This document shows, piece by piece, positions 17,651 through 26,247 of a DNA stretch of 64,000 bases; position 1 is the first letter of the stretch, and each line of letters begins with the position of its first letter. Both the position numbers and the translations under genes were made by a program. This DNA is from Acinetobacter sp. TGL-Y2. Its GTDB lineage: Bacteria; Pseudomonadota; Gammaproteobacteria; Pseudomonadales; Moraxellaceae. The notes under the pieces were generated by a model. That model saw only the letters and a list, made by a program, of their open reading frames with translations. It ran no database searches and was not told the origin of the DNA. The stretch spans positions 1,798,001 through 1,862,000 of the forward strand of contig NZ_CP015110.1 of assembly GCF_001612555.1 (NCBI RefSeq), in the 5' to 3' direction.

Positions 17651-17763
17651 AGATTAATCACTAAAAGAACCATCTTCATCAAGCTACCTCAAAGATAACT
17701 ACATGAAGGTGGTTTTTAACTTAAATAGATCAAACAATGTCTAAATCTAAATAGATAAAAATA

Positions 17764-17783
17764 AAAAAACCACCCGAAGGTGG
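17764..17783 (-). terminator. Terminator of the small minus-strand gene
   Basis: On the minus strand a 5-bp CCACC/GGTGG stem with a TTCG tetraloop is followed by seven T, 18 bp after the stop at 17801. UUCG loops are common in strong terminators. Confidence 0.7.
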
Positions 17784-17800
17784 GTTCATTAAAGTCAACA

Positions 17801-17998
17801 TTAGGCCACTGACCATAAGCGGTAATATGCCTGAACATCATTATTCAAAAATTCATCATTTTCAATATCATAATCAAATGAGATCCTACTCAGCATATTT
17901 ACACTGCTCACTGAAACTAAATATTTATTTAAAAAATTTCTAAAGGTTTCGATTTTTTCAGGGAAATTATTTTCACCATCCCATAATATTAAGCTCAT
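17801..17998 (-). CDS. Small hypothetical protein
   Basis: A 65-residue ORF beginning MSLILWDGENNFPEKIETFRNFL with an acidic C-terminal half (YDIENDEFLNNDVQAYYRLW). Not recognised. A well-formed terminator directly behind it supports a real transcript. No strong ribosome site is visible. The next 300 bp (17999-18296) are AT-rich and hold nothing I can support. Confidence 0.55.
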   Translation of the reverse strand: MSLILWDGENNFPEKIETFRNFLNKYLVSVSSVNMLSRISFDYDIENDEFLNNDVQAYYRLWSVA

Positions 17999-18296
17999 TC
18001 ATCATGTTCCAAATCAAAATCCACCCTCAAAGCATATTGTAACACCTATATCATTTCAATATATTTTAGTGACTTTTATCACAATATTTTAATATTATAT
18101 CGATTTTAACCTTTGAAGAACCAACCTAATAGCTCTTATTGTTAATTATTTCTAATCAATAATATAATATTCTTCACATATTATTATGTCTAAAATTAGA
18201 CGATAAAAAAATCCATATAAAACGAGATCAATCTAAGTACGTTTTAAAAGGTCAAAACTGACTAGAGAATTTTTTTGCTATCATTTTTCTGTGGGT

Positions 18297-18575
18297 TGGC
18301 ACATCATTTAAATTATTCAAACGTGATTTAAAGCAGATTCTTTTTGGAGCGTTTATCCTTAAAAATAAACTTTTTTAAGAGATTTTTGATCTATATGCCA
18401 ATAGCGTGTTGCAGTTCAAAGCCAACAGAAATTGTAAATTAACTTCTGCCCTAAAAGTCCATATTCGAAAATCTATAATAGAGGCCAAAGACTGTGTTTG
18501 AAATTCAATGGAAGCACTAGAATTTAGAAATACGGAAATGAGAAAAAATGAGTGGTGAAAGACCCCTATTAACAC
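18297..18575 (+). pseudogene. Decayed second copy of an IS5-family transposase
   Basis: The stretch is recognisably related to frame B of the nearby IS: ATTCAAACGTGATTTAAAGC here versus ATTCAAACGAAATTTAAAGC, then matching blocks for TTTATCCTT..AAATAA, CCAATAGCGTGTTGCAGTTC and AAAGCCAA. Stops and indels break every frame and no terminal repeats are evident, so it is an old relic. The rest of the gap to 18886 holds no other gene. Confidence 0.7.
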
Positions 18576-18886
18576 AAAATAACTCAATCAGTTCATTGTT
18601 CAAGTTAAACCGCCTCATTTTCTGAATAGCTAGATTTTAGCGACTTTATTGGTATCGTGACGTTATTTTACTCATGATTTCATCTCCCTGAAGTACCTTA
18701 AATATAAGAAGCAACCTTGATATAAAAAATCTTTTAAATAAAAATGCATCCGACTTCTTTTTTAATAGTTCAATTTAAGCTCTTCAATAAAAACTTGAAG
18801 AAATCACACGAGTTTGTATATGAATTGCGCACAACACAGCAATATGTTAACTATGAGATATAGGATTTAAAATAAGGAGATTCAAC

Positions 18887-19330
18887 ATGTCGTATCAACA
18901 TATTTTAGTACCTGTCGATGATTCCCCTATTTCATATGCCGCCGTCGAGCATGCTGAAAAATTTGCTCGAGCGTTTGGAAGTCAAATTACAGTGATGTGC
19001 GTACTCTCTGTAGATCCATTGCGCAGCGTCGATTTTTATAAAGTTGCACCTGCCATAACGCAATATGTTTTAGAAGCTGAACAAAATGCGCAAGGTCGTT
19101 TGACCGATATTAAGCAAACTTTTCTTAATCACGGTATCGAAATTCATACCTGCATCATTCGCAGTGTTCCACCAGCTACTGGCATCTTAAATGTTGCTGA
19201 GGAAATTCATGCAGATTTAATTATCATGGGTTCACATGGGCGTACAGGTTTGAAAAAATTGGTGCTTGGAAGTGTGGCACAAGAAGTACTCGGTTCAAGC
19301 CACGTCCCAGTACTTATTGTCAAAGAATAA
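18887..19330 (+). CDS. Universal stress protein, UspA family
   Basis: 147 residues with a clear AAGGAG ribosome site at 18875-18880. Single Usp domain: MSYQHILVPVDDSP (adenine-side Asp), and the ATP-binding motif GSHGRTGLKKLVLGSVAQ of the form G-x2-G-x9-G-S, then HVPVLIVKE. ATP-binding UspA proteins support survival under stasis and stress; a specific role cannot be read. It is monocistronic and closed by a strong terminator. Confidence 0.93.
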   Translation: MSYQHILVPVDDSPISYAAVEHAEKFARAFGSQITVMCVLSVDPLRSVDFYKVAPAITQYVLEAEQNAQGRLTDIKQTFLNHGIEIHTCIIRSVPPATGILNVAEEIHADLIIMGSHGRTGLKKLVLGSVAQEVLGSSHVPVLIVKE

Positions 19331-19335
19331 AATAT

Positions 19336-19365
19336 AAAAAAGGCAGAACCAAGTTCTGCCTTTTT
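19336..19365 (+). terminator. Terminator after the Usp gene
   Basis: GGCAGAAC / GTTCTGCC stem with CAA loop, flanked by A6 and T5, five bp past the stop. It could act both ways for the convergent small gene at 19402. Confidence 0.9.
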
Positions 19366-19401
19366 ACTGAATCGATTTAATACCAATTCATTGTATTCAC
19401 T

Positions 19402-19644
19402 TTAAACCGTCTCACTCAGCGCAATGACTTTTACTAAAATGGTTTGGGACTCTTCAAAGTCATCAAATATTTGTTTTCTGGTCAATTCTTTAGACTTCAC
19501 CTTAAAATCATGATTCTGAAAACGAATGACTGAAGGAATCTCATCAAAGTATTGGCTACTCGCCTCTAAACTCTCTTCAAACAATGCTGTTCCAAGCTGA
19601 TAGTCCTTACTCTTCAAAACAACATACTTCACTGTAGTTTTCAT
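19402..19644 (-). CDS. Small hypothetical protein
   Basis: 80 residues (MKTTVKYVVLKSKDYQLGTALFEE ... VKVIALSETV), with GGGTAAG about 7 bp before ATG 19644. The pattern of beta strand, helix and strand (TTVKYVVLKS, TRKQIFDDFEESQTILVKVIAL) suggests a small compact domain. Not recognised. It faces the Usp gene and shares its terminator. The next 364 bp to the first lipoprotein are AT-rich; nothing is seen there beyond the expected promoter region. Confidence 0.58.
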   Translation of the reverse strand: MKTTVKYVVLKSKDYQLGTALFEESLEASSQYFDEIPSVIRFQNHDFKVKSKELTRKQIFDDFEESQTILVKVIALSETV

Positions 19645-20008
19645 TGAACTTACCCTTTATACATACCCTTTATTTCTAGTTATATCAGGTTTTAACACCT
19701 GATCAAACGTAAAATATGACTATTTGATTAGTAATGCCTCATTTGATTTTCTTTGCTATGAAATGCTTCATTTATGAATAAAAATATCCTTGATTTTGAG
19801 CGTTCTTACAACCTATATACTTCACAGAAACTTATCAAAGATAGACAGTAATACAAAAATCTAATATTTATAAATAAAAAACAATATCAATAATTTGAAT
19901 CTTAAACACAACAATTAAAAATTAAAATAATGATAACTAGTTCACATTAATGTGTAATTTATGCTAAATTAATTCTTAACAAAAACTAAAGTAAAATGGT
20001 TGATAATA

Positions 20009-20551
20009 ATGAAATTAGTCCTTGTATCTCTTGTCACAGCAATTGCTCTTTCAGGCTGTATCGTTGTTTCGACAAAACCAGATTCAACTAAACCTTATCA
20101 ATCGAATGTGATTGATTTTAAACCTACGGATCAAATCAGTCGCGTTGAGACCAAAGGTCAGGTGATCTGTGAAGCATCTAAACCCTGTCCTGAAATTACC
20201 TTTGAATGGAAACTTCAGCCTAACAATTTATACAAAGTCCGCGCAGACTTTTATGACAATGAAAAATTTGATATTCAACGTATCGTTTTCCGCCTTGATG
20301 GACAACCTCATGAATTCAATGTAACGGGTGCAACGACTCAAAGACCTGTACTCAACTCTCAAATGGTCAATTCTTCAAACTATATAGACGTACCTGCAAG
20401 CTTCCTCAATAATTTCAATAGTGCTAAAGCCATTGATATTTCGATTGTGACCGAGAAAGGTGATATTTCACATTCTATTTTAAAAGAAGATAAAGTCTCT
20501 TTTGCCTATAAAACCTTCAACAGTGGTTATAGACAAACATCAAATCCATAA
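20009..20551 (+). CDS. Putative lipoprotein, member 1 of a tandem paralog pair
   Basis: 180 residues from ATG 20009 (an upstream TTG at 20000 is less likely). MKLVLVSLVTAIALSGC is a lipoprotein signal with lipobox ALSGC. The mature domain contains TKGQVICEASKPCPEITFEW, VFRLDGQPHEF, and IDVPASFLNNFNSAKAIDISIVTEKGDI, patterns that recur in the gene 175 bp downstream. Function not known; it is predicted to be a small envelope beta domain with one CxxxxxC disulfide candidate. The paralogy suggests local duplication. Confidence 0.75.
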   Translation: MKLVLVSLVTAIALSGCIVVSTKPDSTKPYQSNVIDFKPTDQISRVETKGQVICEASKPCPEITFEWKLQPNNLYKVRADFYDNEKFDIQRIVFRLDGQPHEFNVTGATTQRPVLNSQMVNSSNYIDVPASFLNNFNSAKAIDISIVTEKGDISHSILKEDKVSFAYKTFNSGYRQTSNP

Positions 20552-20726
20552 TTTTTACAGGTCTTCAGCGCTAAAACACTTCGAGTTAAGCGCTTGTTTG
20601 TTTTAAGTTCATTGATACAAATTTGCTACGTGAGATATTTCAGCTTAAGTTTCATTTTTTGACAAATATGGTTTAATTTAACATATTCGCAACACAGCTA
20701 TAATAAACATCTCATTAGGTATAAAT

Positions 20727-21203
20727 ATGAAGACTCAATTGTTCTTGATTTCAACTTTAACTTTGCTAACTGCTTGCGCAGGTAGTTACCCAGAACGTGT
20801 CGTAACGAAAGGCCCACTTATTTGTGCAAGCAATGAAATATGCCCTGAGTTAGCTGTTCGTTGGAATGAGGAAACACGTGATGGTTTTAAAATTTCAGCT
20901 GAAATCAACCACACTGCTGTTTATGAGATTAAACAATTGGTGTTTGTTGTAGACGGACAACCTTATATTTACTCAACCATTGAACCAACGACACACACTA
21001 AATCTGAGTCTGTTGTTACTTCAAGCAATTCAATTCGTGTTCCTGTCAGCTTCCTCAACTCATTTAGAGATGCAAAAACGATCGATTTGAAATTGGTGAC
21101 AGATCAAGGTGACATTCAGCGCCCAATTCTAAAAGAAGATGGTCAAAAATCTTCAGCGTATTTAACCTTCTTAAAAGGTTATGCAGCACAGCCTGCCAAA
21201 TAA
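20727..21203 (+). CDS. Putative lipoprotein, member 2 of a tandem paralog pair
   Basis: 158 residues. MKTQLFLISTLTLLTAC is a lipoprotein signal with lipobox LTAC. The mature part parallels member 1: VVTKGPLICASNEICPELAVRW, VFVVDGQPYIYS, IRVPVSFLNSFRDAKTIDLKLVTDQGDI and a final LKEDGQKSSAYLTFLKGY against LKEDKVSFAYKTFNSGY. Not recognised as a named family. It is followed by a strong terminator shared with convergent aroC. Confidence 0.77.
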   Translation: MKTQLFLISTLTLLTACAGSYPERVVTKGPLICASNEICPELAVRWNEETRDGFKISAEINHTAVYEIKQLVFVVDGQPYIYSTIEPTTHTKSESVVTSSNSIRVPVSFLNSFRDAKTIDLKLVTDQGDIQRPILKEDGQKSSAYLTFLKGYAAQPAK

Positions 21204-21214
21204 TGATTTAAAGC

Positions 21215-21246
21215 AAAAAAAACCAGACAAATCGTCTGGTTTTTTT
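21215..21246. terminator. Bidirectional terminator between lipoprotein 2 and aroC
   Basis: ACCAGAC / GTCTGGT stem with a five-base loop, flanked by A7 and T6, lies between two convergent genes and fits either direction. Confidence 0.9.
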
Positions 21247-21273
21247 ATTCTTAGATTTAAAAAATATGCAGCT

Positions 21274-22359
21274 TTAGATCGGTGCAAAGGGTGCAACCAC
21301 ATCTGCATTTTGCGCACGGTTACGCATAAAATGATCCATCAGCACGATCGCAAGCATTGCTTCTGCAATCGGTGTTGCTCGTACGCCCACACATGGATCA
21401 TGACGACCTTTGGTCAGTACATCGGTATCTTGACGATCCAAATTAATTGTTTTACCTGGAGTGGTAATCGATGCTGTTGGTTTGAGCGCAATCGCAACCC
21501 GAATGTCTTGACCAGATGAAATACCCCCTAAGATTCCGCCTGCATGATTGGCAAGAAACCCGTCAGTCGTTAATTCATCACGCGATTCATGACCAAACTG
21601 CTCAGCCACTGCAAAACCATCACCAATTTCAACGCCTTTTACAGCATTGATTGACATCATGGCATGGGCGATGTCCGCATCAAGGCGATCAAAGACTGGC
21701 TCACCCCAACCAACAGGTACATTTTCAGCCACAATCTCAAGTTTAGCACCACAGCTTGTGCCTTGCTCACGTAGTGAGGTCACTAAAGCTTCAAAACGCG
21801 GGACAGCACTCACATCACCACAAAAGAATGGATTGTTCGGGACTTCATTCCAATCTAAAAATTTTGCTTTTTCTGTACCAATTTGCGTCACATGACCACG
21901 AATCACAATACCGAACTTTTCAGTTAAGTATTTTTTAGCAATTGCACCCGCTGCAACACGCATCGCAGTTTCGCGAGCACTTGAGCGCCCACCACCACGG
22001 TAGTCACGAAAACCATACTTATGAGTATAGGTATAGTCTGCGTGTCCTGGACGGAAGCTTTGTGCAATATTGCCATAGTCTTTCGATTTTTGGTCGGTGT
22101 TACGAATTAATAGCCCAATGGATGTGCCAGTCGTTTTACCTTCAAACACACCAGAGATGATCTCAACTTGATCGGGTTCTTTACGTTGGGTTGCAAACTT
22201 AGAGGTACCGGGTTTGCGACGATCTAAATCATGTTGTAAGTCTGCTTCACACAGTTCGATTCCGGGCGGTACACCATCGACAATCGCCATGAGCCCAACA
22301 CCATGAGATTCACCACAAGTCGTTACACGGAAAAGTTGTCCAATACTATTACCAGCCAC
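21274..22359 (-). CDS. aroC: Chorismate synthase
   Basis: 361 residues from GTG 22359 ([19 protein letters not shown]), the same length as E. coli AroC; AAGGAG lies 8 bp before this GTG, whereas the in-frame GTG at 22365 would sit too close. Signatures: [34 protein letters not shown] and the C-terminal [17 protein letters not shown]. It converts EPSP to chorismate with reduced FMN, the last common step of aromatic synthesis. It lies behind prmB in a two-gene operon, a common gammaproteobacterial arrangement. Confidence 0.97.
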   Translation of the reverse strand: MAGNSIGQLFRVTTCGESHGVGLMAIVDGVPPGIELCEADLQHDLDRRKPGTSKFATQRKEPDQVEIISGVFEGKTTGTSIGLLIRNTDQKSKDYGNIAQSFRPGHADYTYTHKYGFRDYRGGGRSSARETAMRVAAGAIAKKYLTEKFGIVIRGHVTQIGTEKAKFLDWNEVPNNPFFCGDVSAVPRFEALVTSLREQGTSCGAKLEIVAENVPVGWGEPVFDRLDADIAHAMMSINAVKGVEIGDGFAVAEQFGHESRDELTTDGFLANHAGGILGGISSGQDIRVAIALKPTASITTPGKTINLDRQDTDVLTKGRHDPCVGVRATPIAEAMLAIVLMDHFMRNRAQNADVVAPFAPI

Positions 22360-22371
22360 GTTCACGACTCC

Positions 22372-23382
22372 TTATGCTTGAACAGATTGAATAAATAAAT
22401 CACGGTATTGACGGCACTGCGCTGCTGTTAACGCAAAAATACCTGAACCACCTTTTTGGAAAGTTAACCAGTGGAAATCAACCGTATTGAAATTTTGCTT
22501 CATTGCCCATTCAGAATTACCCACTTCAATGACAATTAAACCATCTTCAGTCAAATAATCCGCTGCTTGAGCAAGCATCTTACGTACTAGATCCAAACCG
22601 TCTTGACCTGCCGCCAGTGCAAGCTCTGGTTCATGCAAAAATTCCGCTGGCAAGTCTGCCATATCCTCAGCATCTACATAAGGAGGATTAGACACGATTA
22701 GATCATATTGATTTTCAGCAGGAATTTTAGTGAATAAGTCAGACTCAAGTAGTGCTACTTCAAATTGTTTATTATGATGTTCTGCATTGATTGAAGCCAC
22801 TTCAAGCGCTTCTTTTGAAATATCAGTTGCATCGACTTCAGCTTCTGGAAATGCATATGCCAATGCAATCGCGATACAACCCGAACCTGTACACATATCT
22901 AAAATACGACGTGGCATTTTTGGATTGCTACTTAGAGGAAGATTGTTTGCTGCTTCTCGTGGCTGATGATTTTCATCTAAGCAATATGGTGCAAAACGGT
23001 TTTGAATCAATTCTGCTATTGGAGAACGTGGAATCAGTACACGCTCATCGACGTAATAAGGTTTGTCACAGAAATATGCAAGATTTAATAAATAAGAGGT
23101 CGGTACTTTTTCATTAATACGACGCTCTAATAAAGCAATAAATTCTGCTTTTTCACTTGGCAATAATTTTGCTTCTAGAATATCTGGGTTTGCACTCCAA
23201 TCTAAAGCCAGCGTTTGTAACACCAACGCTGAACTTTCAGCAAAAAAATCTTCAGTACCTTGACCTAAGTGAGCATCATATTGACGTAATGCTGACACAC
23301 CAAAACGGATAAAATCACGTATTGTGGTCAAATTGTCAGCGGCTTCCTGTAAGTGTTCAGGGCTAATGGTCAGTTGATCCAC
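22372..23382 (-). CDS. prmB: Ribosomal protein L3 glutamine methyltransferase
   Basis: 336 residues if started at GTG 23382, which has GGAG about 9 bp upstream; an in-frame TTG at 23397 would add five. The SAM-dependent Rossmann domain has ILDMCTGSGCIAIALAYAFP and the glutamine-binding NPPY (LIVSNPPYVDAEDM). The preceding VDERVLIPRSPIAELI is typical of PrmB. It N5-methylates the conserved glutamine of ribosomal protein L3. aroC follows after about 12 bp, so the genes are co-transcribed. Confidence 0.95.
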   Translation of the reverse strand: MDQLTISPEHLQEAADNLTTIRDFIRFGVSALRQYDAHLGQGTEDFFAESSALVLQTLALDWSANPDILEAKLLPSEKAEFIALLERRINEKVPTSYLLNLAYFCDKPYYVDERVLIPRSPIAELIQNRFAPYCLDENHQPREAANNLPLSSNPKMPRRILDMCTGSGCIAIALAYAFPEAEVDATDISKEALEVASINAEHHNKQFEVALLESDLFTKIPAENQYDLIVSNPPYVDAEDMADLPAEFLHEPELALAAGQDGLDLVRKMLAQAADYLTEDGLIVIEVGNSEWAMKQNFNTVDFHWLTFQKGGSGIFALTAAQCRQYRDLFIQSVQA

Positions 23383-23561
23383 GTCAGGTATCTCCAAGGT
23401 CAGTATCTTTAAGCGCGTTATAATACCTTGTTTTACGCAATTTTATGAATTTCTAAAACGTGTTTTAAATTTTTTAAGCAAATATTTTATTCAAAAACAC
23501 TGAAATCACCTACTCTTAACAAAAATACATCACAATTTTTGTAAATTTCTCATATATATGT

Positions 23562-23590
23562 TTCAACTTTTAATTTTTATCCTGTATAAT
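23562..23590 (+). promoter_or_regulatory. Probable promoter of the cold-shock gene
   Basis: A perfect TATAAT at 23585-23590 stands 17 bp after a weak TTCAAC. This gives a leader of about 160 nt before ATG 23755, as expected for a cspA-type thermosensing 5' UTR. The 357-bp prmB-csp gap is otherwise gene-free. Confidence 0.5.
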
Positions 23591-23754
23591 CATATCCAAC
23601 TAGAAAATTAGTGTTGTTTCGTTAAATCTTTTATTTCGCAGTGTTATTCATAATCCTACGTTTCGTTTCAGATTTTAAGTTTCATTATTTTTTCCAAGTT
23701 ACAAACGGGTCATTTATGTGACCTTGATTACCAGATTTCCAAAGGATTTATATT

Positions 23755-23964
23755 ATGTCTAATACTGTTAAAGGTACTGTTAAGTGGTTCAACGAAACTA
23801 AAGGTTTTGGTTTTATTCAACAAGAAAATGGTCCAGATGTTTTCGCTCATTTCAGCGAAATCAAAAGCTCAGGTTTCAAAACTTTAGCTGAAGGCCAACA
23901 AGTTGAATTCAGCGTTACTCAAGGTCCTAAAGGTCCTAACGCTGTTGATATCGTTGCTATCTAA
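23755..23964 (+). CDS. Cold-shock domain protein, CspA family
   Basis: 69 residues forming one cold-shock OB-fold. [17 protein letters not shown] includes RNP1 (KGFGFIQ) and DVFAHFSEI includes RNP2. It binds single-stranded RNA and DNA and melts secondary structure. A long AT-rich leader and a tight terminator mark it as an independent transcription unit, so cold or growth-phase control through the leader is plausible. Which Csp paralog it is cannot be told. Confidence 0.95.
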   Translation: MSNTVKGTVKWFNETKGFGFIQQENGPDVFAHFSEIKSSGFKTLAEGQQVEFSVTQGPKGPNAVDIVAI

Positions 23965-23988
23965 GACTTTATTGTCTAGCAATTGATT

Positions 23989-24017
23989 AAAAAAGCGAGG
24001 TTTATTCTCGCTTTTTT
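23989..24017 (+). terminator. Terminator after the csp gene
   Basis: GCGAG / CTCGC stem extended by A6/T6 pairing, loop of seven, 25 bp after the csp stop. Confidence 0.88.
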
Positions 24018-24166
24018 GTACCTAAATTTTAATATTTTCAAGATTTAATTGTAGAGCTAATAGCCTATAAACAAAAATTATAAATACCTGTACCTTATTA
24101 TGCTTGAATTAGCGATATCACTCCCCTATATATACACTCTACTTCTCCTATTGTAGTTTCCTCACT

Positions 24167-24475
24167 ATGAGCTATAAGCACAATGACTTAATGGCCATGC
24201 GTCAAAATTATTGGAACGACACCATCTCTGCTAAAGTCAAGGCTGAAAAAAATTTCTTTCAAAAGCTATTGATCGAACATGACGTTTTCACTGAAGCAAG
24301 TCTTGAAGATGTGAAATACTTTTTCTTTACGCTCCCAAGTATCGTTATTGTCAAAGGTTATTCTTTAGGGTTTGAAGATAAATCCGTAAAGCAGCTGCTT
24401 GAACAACATATTTATCGAAATAAAAGTGTGTTAATTGCAAAGTCAGATCTTCAAATTGAGTACCAGATGAGATAA
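24167..24475 (+). CDS. Hypothetical protein
   Basis: 102 residues, Lys/Phe/Leu-rich and mostly helical (KVKAEKNFFQKLLIEHDVFTEASLEDVKYFFFTLPSIVIVKGYSLGF), without signal peptide or membrane segment. Not recognised. The TLPSIVIVKGYSLGFEDKSVKQLLEQHIYRNK part alternates strand and helix and looks like a folded cytosolic domain. No clear partner gene; the start at 24167 has only a weak ribosome site. Confidence 0.65.
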   Translation: MSYKHNDLMAMRQNYWNDTISAKVKAEKNFFQKLLIEHDVFTEASLEDVKYFFFTLPSIVIVKGYSLGFEDKSVKQLLEQHIYRNKSVLIAKSDLQIEYQMR

Positions 24476-24632
24476 AAATTAAATTTCTCTGCTTAGGCTA
24501 TTTTTAGCAGCGGATTGATTGACTTTATTTACACCAAATATTGAAATACTTGAACTATTTTAATACGGTCTTTGCATGTAATATTGATTACAATGATTTA
24601 TTTGCTCGATTCGCTTACAGGATTTTATCTTC

Positions 24633-26006
24633 ATGTCAGATCAGAATGAAAAGCTTAAACAGTTAAAAACCTCATCTATGGATCGACGTCTATCAATTGC
24701 CAAGGCTTCTTTTTTAGCAGGTACACGCTGGGCGGCCTCAAGTGCCTCCTCTATCTTTTCCAATGAAGAAGACAAAGAAAAAAAACGTAAGCAAGCCACC
24801 AAGCAACAGGCAGAATATTTGGTTGCTGAAATAGGTAAGCTCAAAGGATCAATTGTAAAAATTGGTCAAATGATGGCACTTTATGGCGAACACTTTCTTC
24901 CTGAAGAAATTACTCAAGCCTTAAATACATTAAACAATCAAACTGTTGCACTCGACTGGCCTGCGATAAAGACGCAACTGGTGAGTCAACTGGGTTCAAA
25001 ACTTGATGATTTAACCATTGATCATGAACCTTTAGGTACTGCATCTCTTGCACAGGTGCATCGTGCTACACGCAAGTCTGATGGTTTAGAATTGGTGCTT
25101 AAAATTCAATACCCTGGGGTTGCCAGCGCCATCGATTCGGACATGAGCCTGTTTAAAAACATGCTCAAATTGACGCGCATGGTACCGCAGACCCGCGAGT
25201 TCGATCAGTGGTTCGATGAAGTTCGTGAAATGATGCACCGCGAAGTCGACTATAAGATTGAAGCAGATACCACCCGCCGTTTTGCTGAACGCTTAAAAGA
25301 CGACCCACGCTATGCCGTTCCGCACATCATTCATCAATATTGTACAGACCAAGTGCTGTGCATGACATTTGAGCGTGGCGTGCCGATCAATAGCCCCGTG
25401 ATGCTTTCCCTTCCCCAAGAACGCCGCAACCGATTAGGTGAAGCGTCACTTGAAATTGCGGTTCGTGAAATTTTTGAATGGGGCGAAATGCAAACTGACC
25501 CGAATTTCGGAAATTACTTGGTGCGCTTAGGGGATGGTGAGCAGATTCAAGATAAAATTGTATTACTTGATTTTGGTGCAATCCGTCAATTTGATGATCA
25601 GCTGCTGGCTGTTGCGCGTAATCTGATTAAAGCAGGTTATGATCATGATGCTGAAGCTATGGTTAAAGCCATGACTGGCTATGAGTTCTTTGATGATATG
25701 CCTTTAAGCATTAAACCTGATATGGCCAAGGTATTTTTGCTTACAACGGAAGCTTTCAGTACACACAGTAATAATCAAGATTTACCTCAAAATGTCATGG
25801 ATGACCAACAGCGCTATGATTGGAAGAAAAGTCAACTGCATAGCCGAGTCATGCAGCGCGCATCTAAATCGATGGCGTCTCGATACTTCTCTGTCCCTCC
25901 AAAAGAGTTTATGTTTATTAGCCGAAAATTTATTGGTGCTTACACCTTTATGACTGTTATAGAAGCGAAAACCAATGTTCGTAAAATGATTCAACCTTAT
26001 CTTTGA
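24633..26006 (+). CDS. AarF/UbiB (ABC1) family atypical kinase
   Basis: 457 residues. The signature KxGQ motif is in KGSIVKIGQMMALYGEHFLPEEI, followed by PLGTASLAQVHRAT (A-rich loop replacing the Gly-rich loop), a VLKIQYPGV lysine strand, the catalytic NFGNYLV loop (QTDPNFGNYL) and the metal-binding DFGAIRQF. UbiB-type proteins are ATPases or kinases that support ubiquinone synthesis; this one is not next to ubi genes, and lacks the two C-terminal membrane helices of UbiB, so it may be a separate AarF-like paralog. A large-loop terminator follows. Confidence 0.88.
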   Translation: MSDQNEKLKQLKTSSMDRRLSIAKASFLAGTRWAASSASSIFSNEEDKEKKRKQATKQQAEYLVAEIGKLKGSIVKIGQMMALYGEHFLPEEITQALNTLNNQTVALDWPAIKTQLVSQLGSKLDDLTIDHEPLGTASLAQVHRATRKSDGLELVLKIQYPGVASAIDSDMSLFKNMLKLTRMVPQTREFDQWFDEVREMMHREVDYKIEADTTRRFAERLKDDPRYAVPHIIHQYCTDQVLCMTFERGVPINSPVMLSLPQERRNRLGEASLEIAVREIFEWGEMQTDPNFGNYLVRLGDGEQIQDKIVLLDFGAIRQFDDQLLAVARNLIKAGYDHDAEAMVKAMTGYEFFDDMPLSIKPDMAKVFLLTTEAFSTHSNNQDLPQNVMDDQQRYDWKKSQLHSRVMQRASKSMASRYFSVPPKEFMFISRKFIGAYTFMTVIEAKTNVRKMIQPYL

Positions 26007-26021
26007 AACCAACCACACTTC

Positions 26022-26070
26022 AATTGACCAAAACTGGCCTTATTAAACTGTCATTTTGGTCAATTTTTTT
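26022..26070 (+). terminator. Terminator with long loop after the AarF-like gene
   Basis: A perfect 12-bp stem (AATTGACCAAAA / TTTTGGTCAATT) with a 20-base loop and a T run. The stem is longer and the loop larger than usual, so a protein-binding role is possible too. Confidence 0.7.
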
Positions 26071-26247
26071 CTCGATAACTTGAATAAAATAAAAATAAAA
26101 AACTCTAATATCATACATATATACTAATAAATACCACTCATCTAATTTGTACATTATAGTCAATTTCAATGTCATTTACGACATAGTCTTTTTAGACCTT
26201 GCATGTCAGGATAATAAAAAGCACAGACAAAATTCAGGGACATCATC

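Noticed and set aside
18375..18587. Minus-strand ORF of 70 residues
   Set aside because: Lies antisense to the decayed transposase copy; an accident of open frame.
24633..26006. ubiB proper
   Set aside because: The family is clear, but the two C-terminal membrane helices and ubi neighbours of UbiB are absent, so the symbol was not given.
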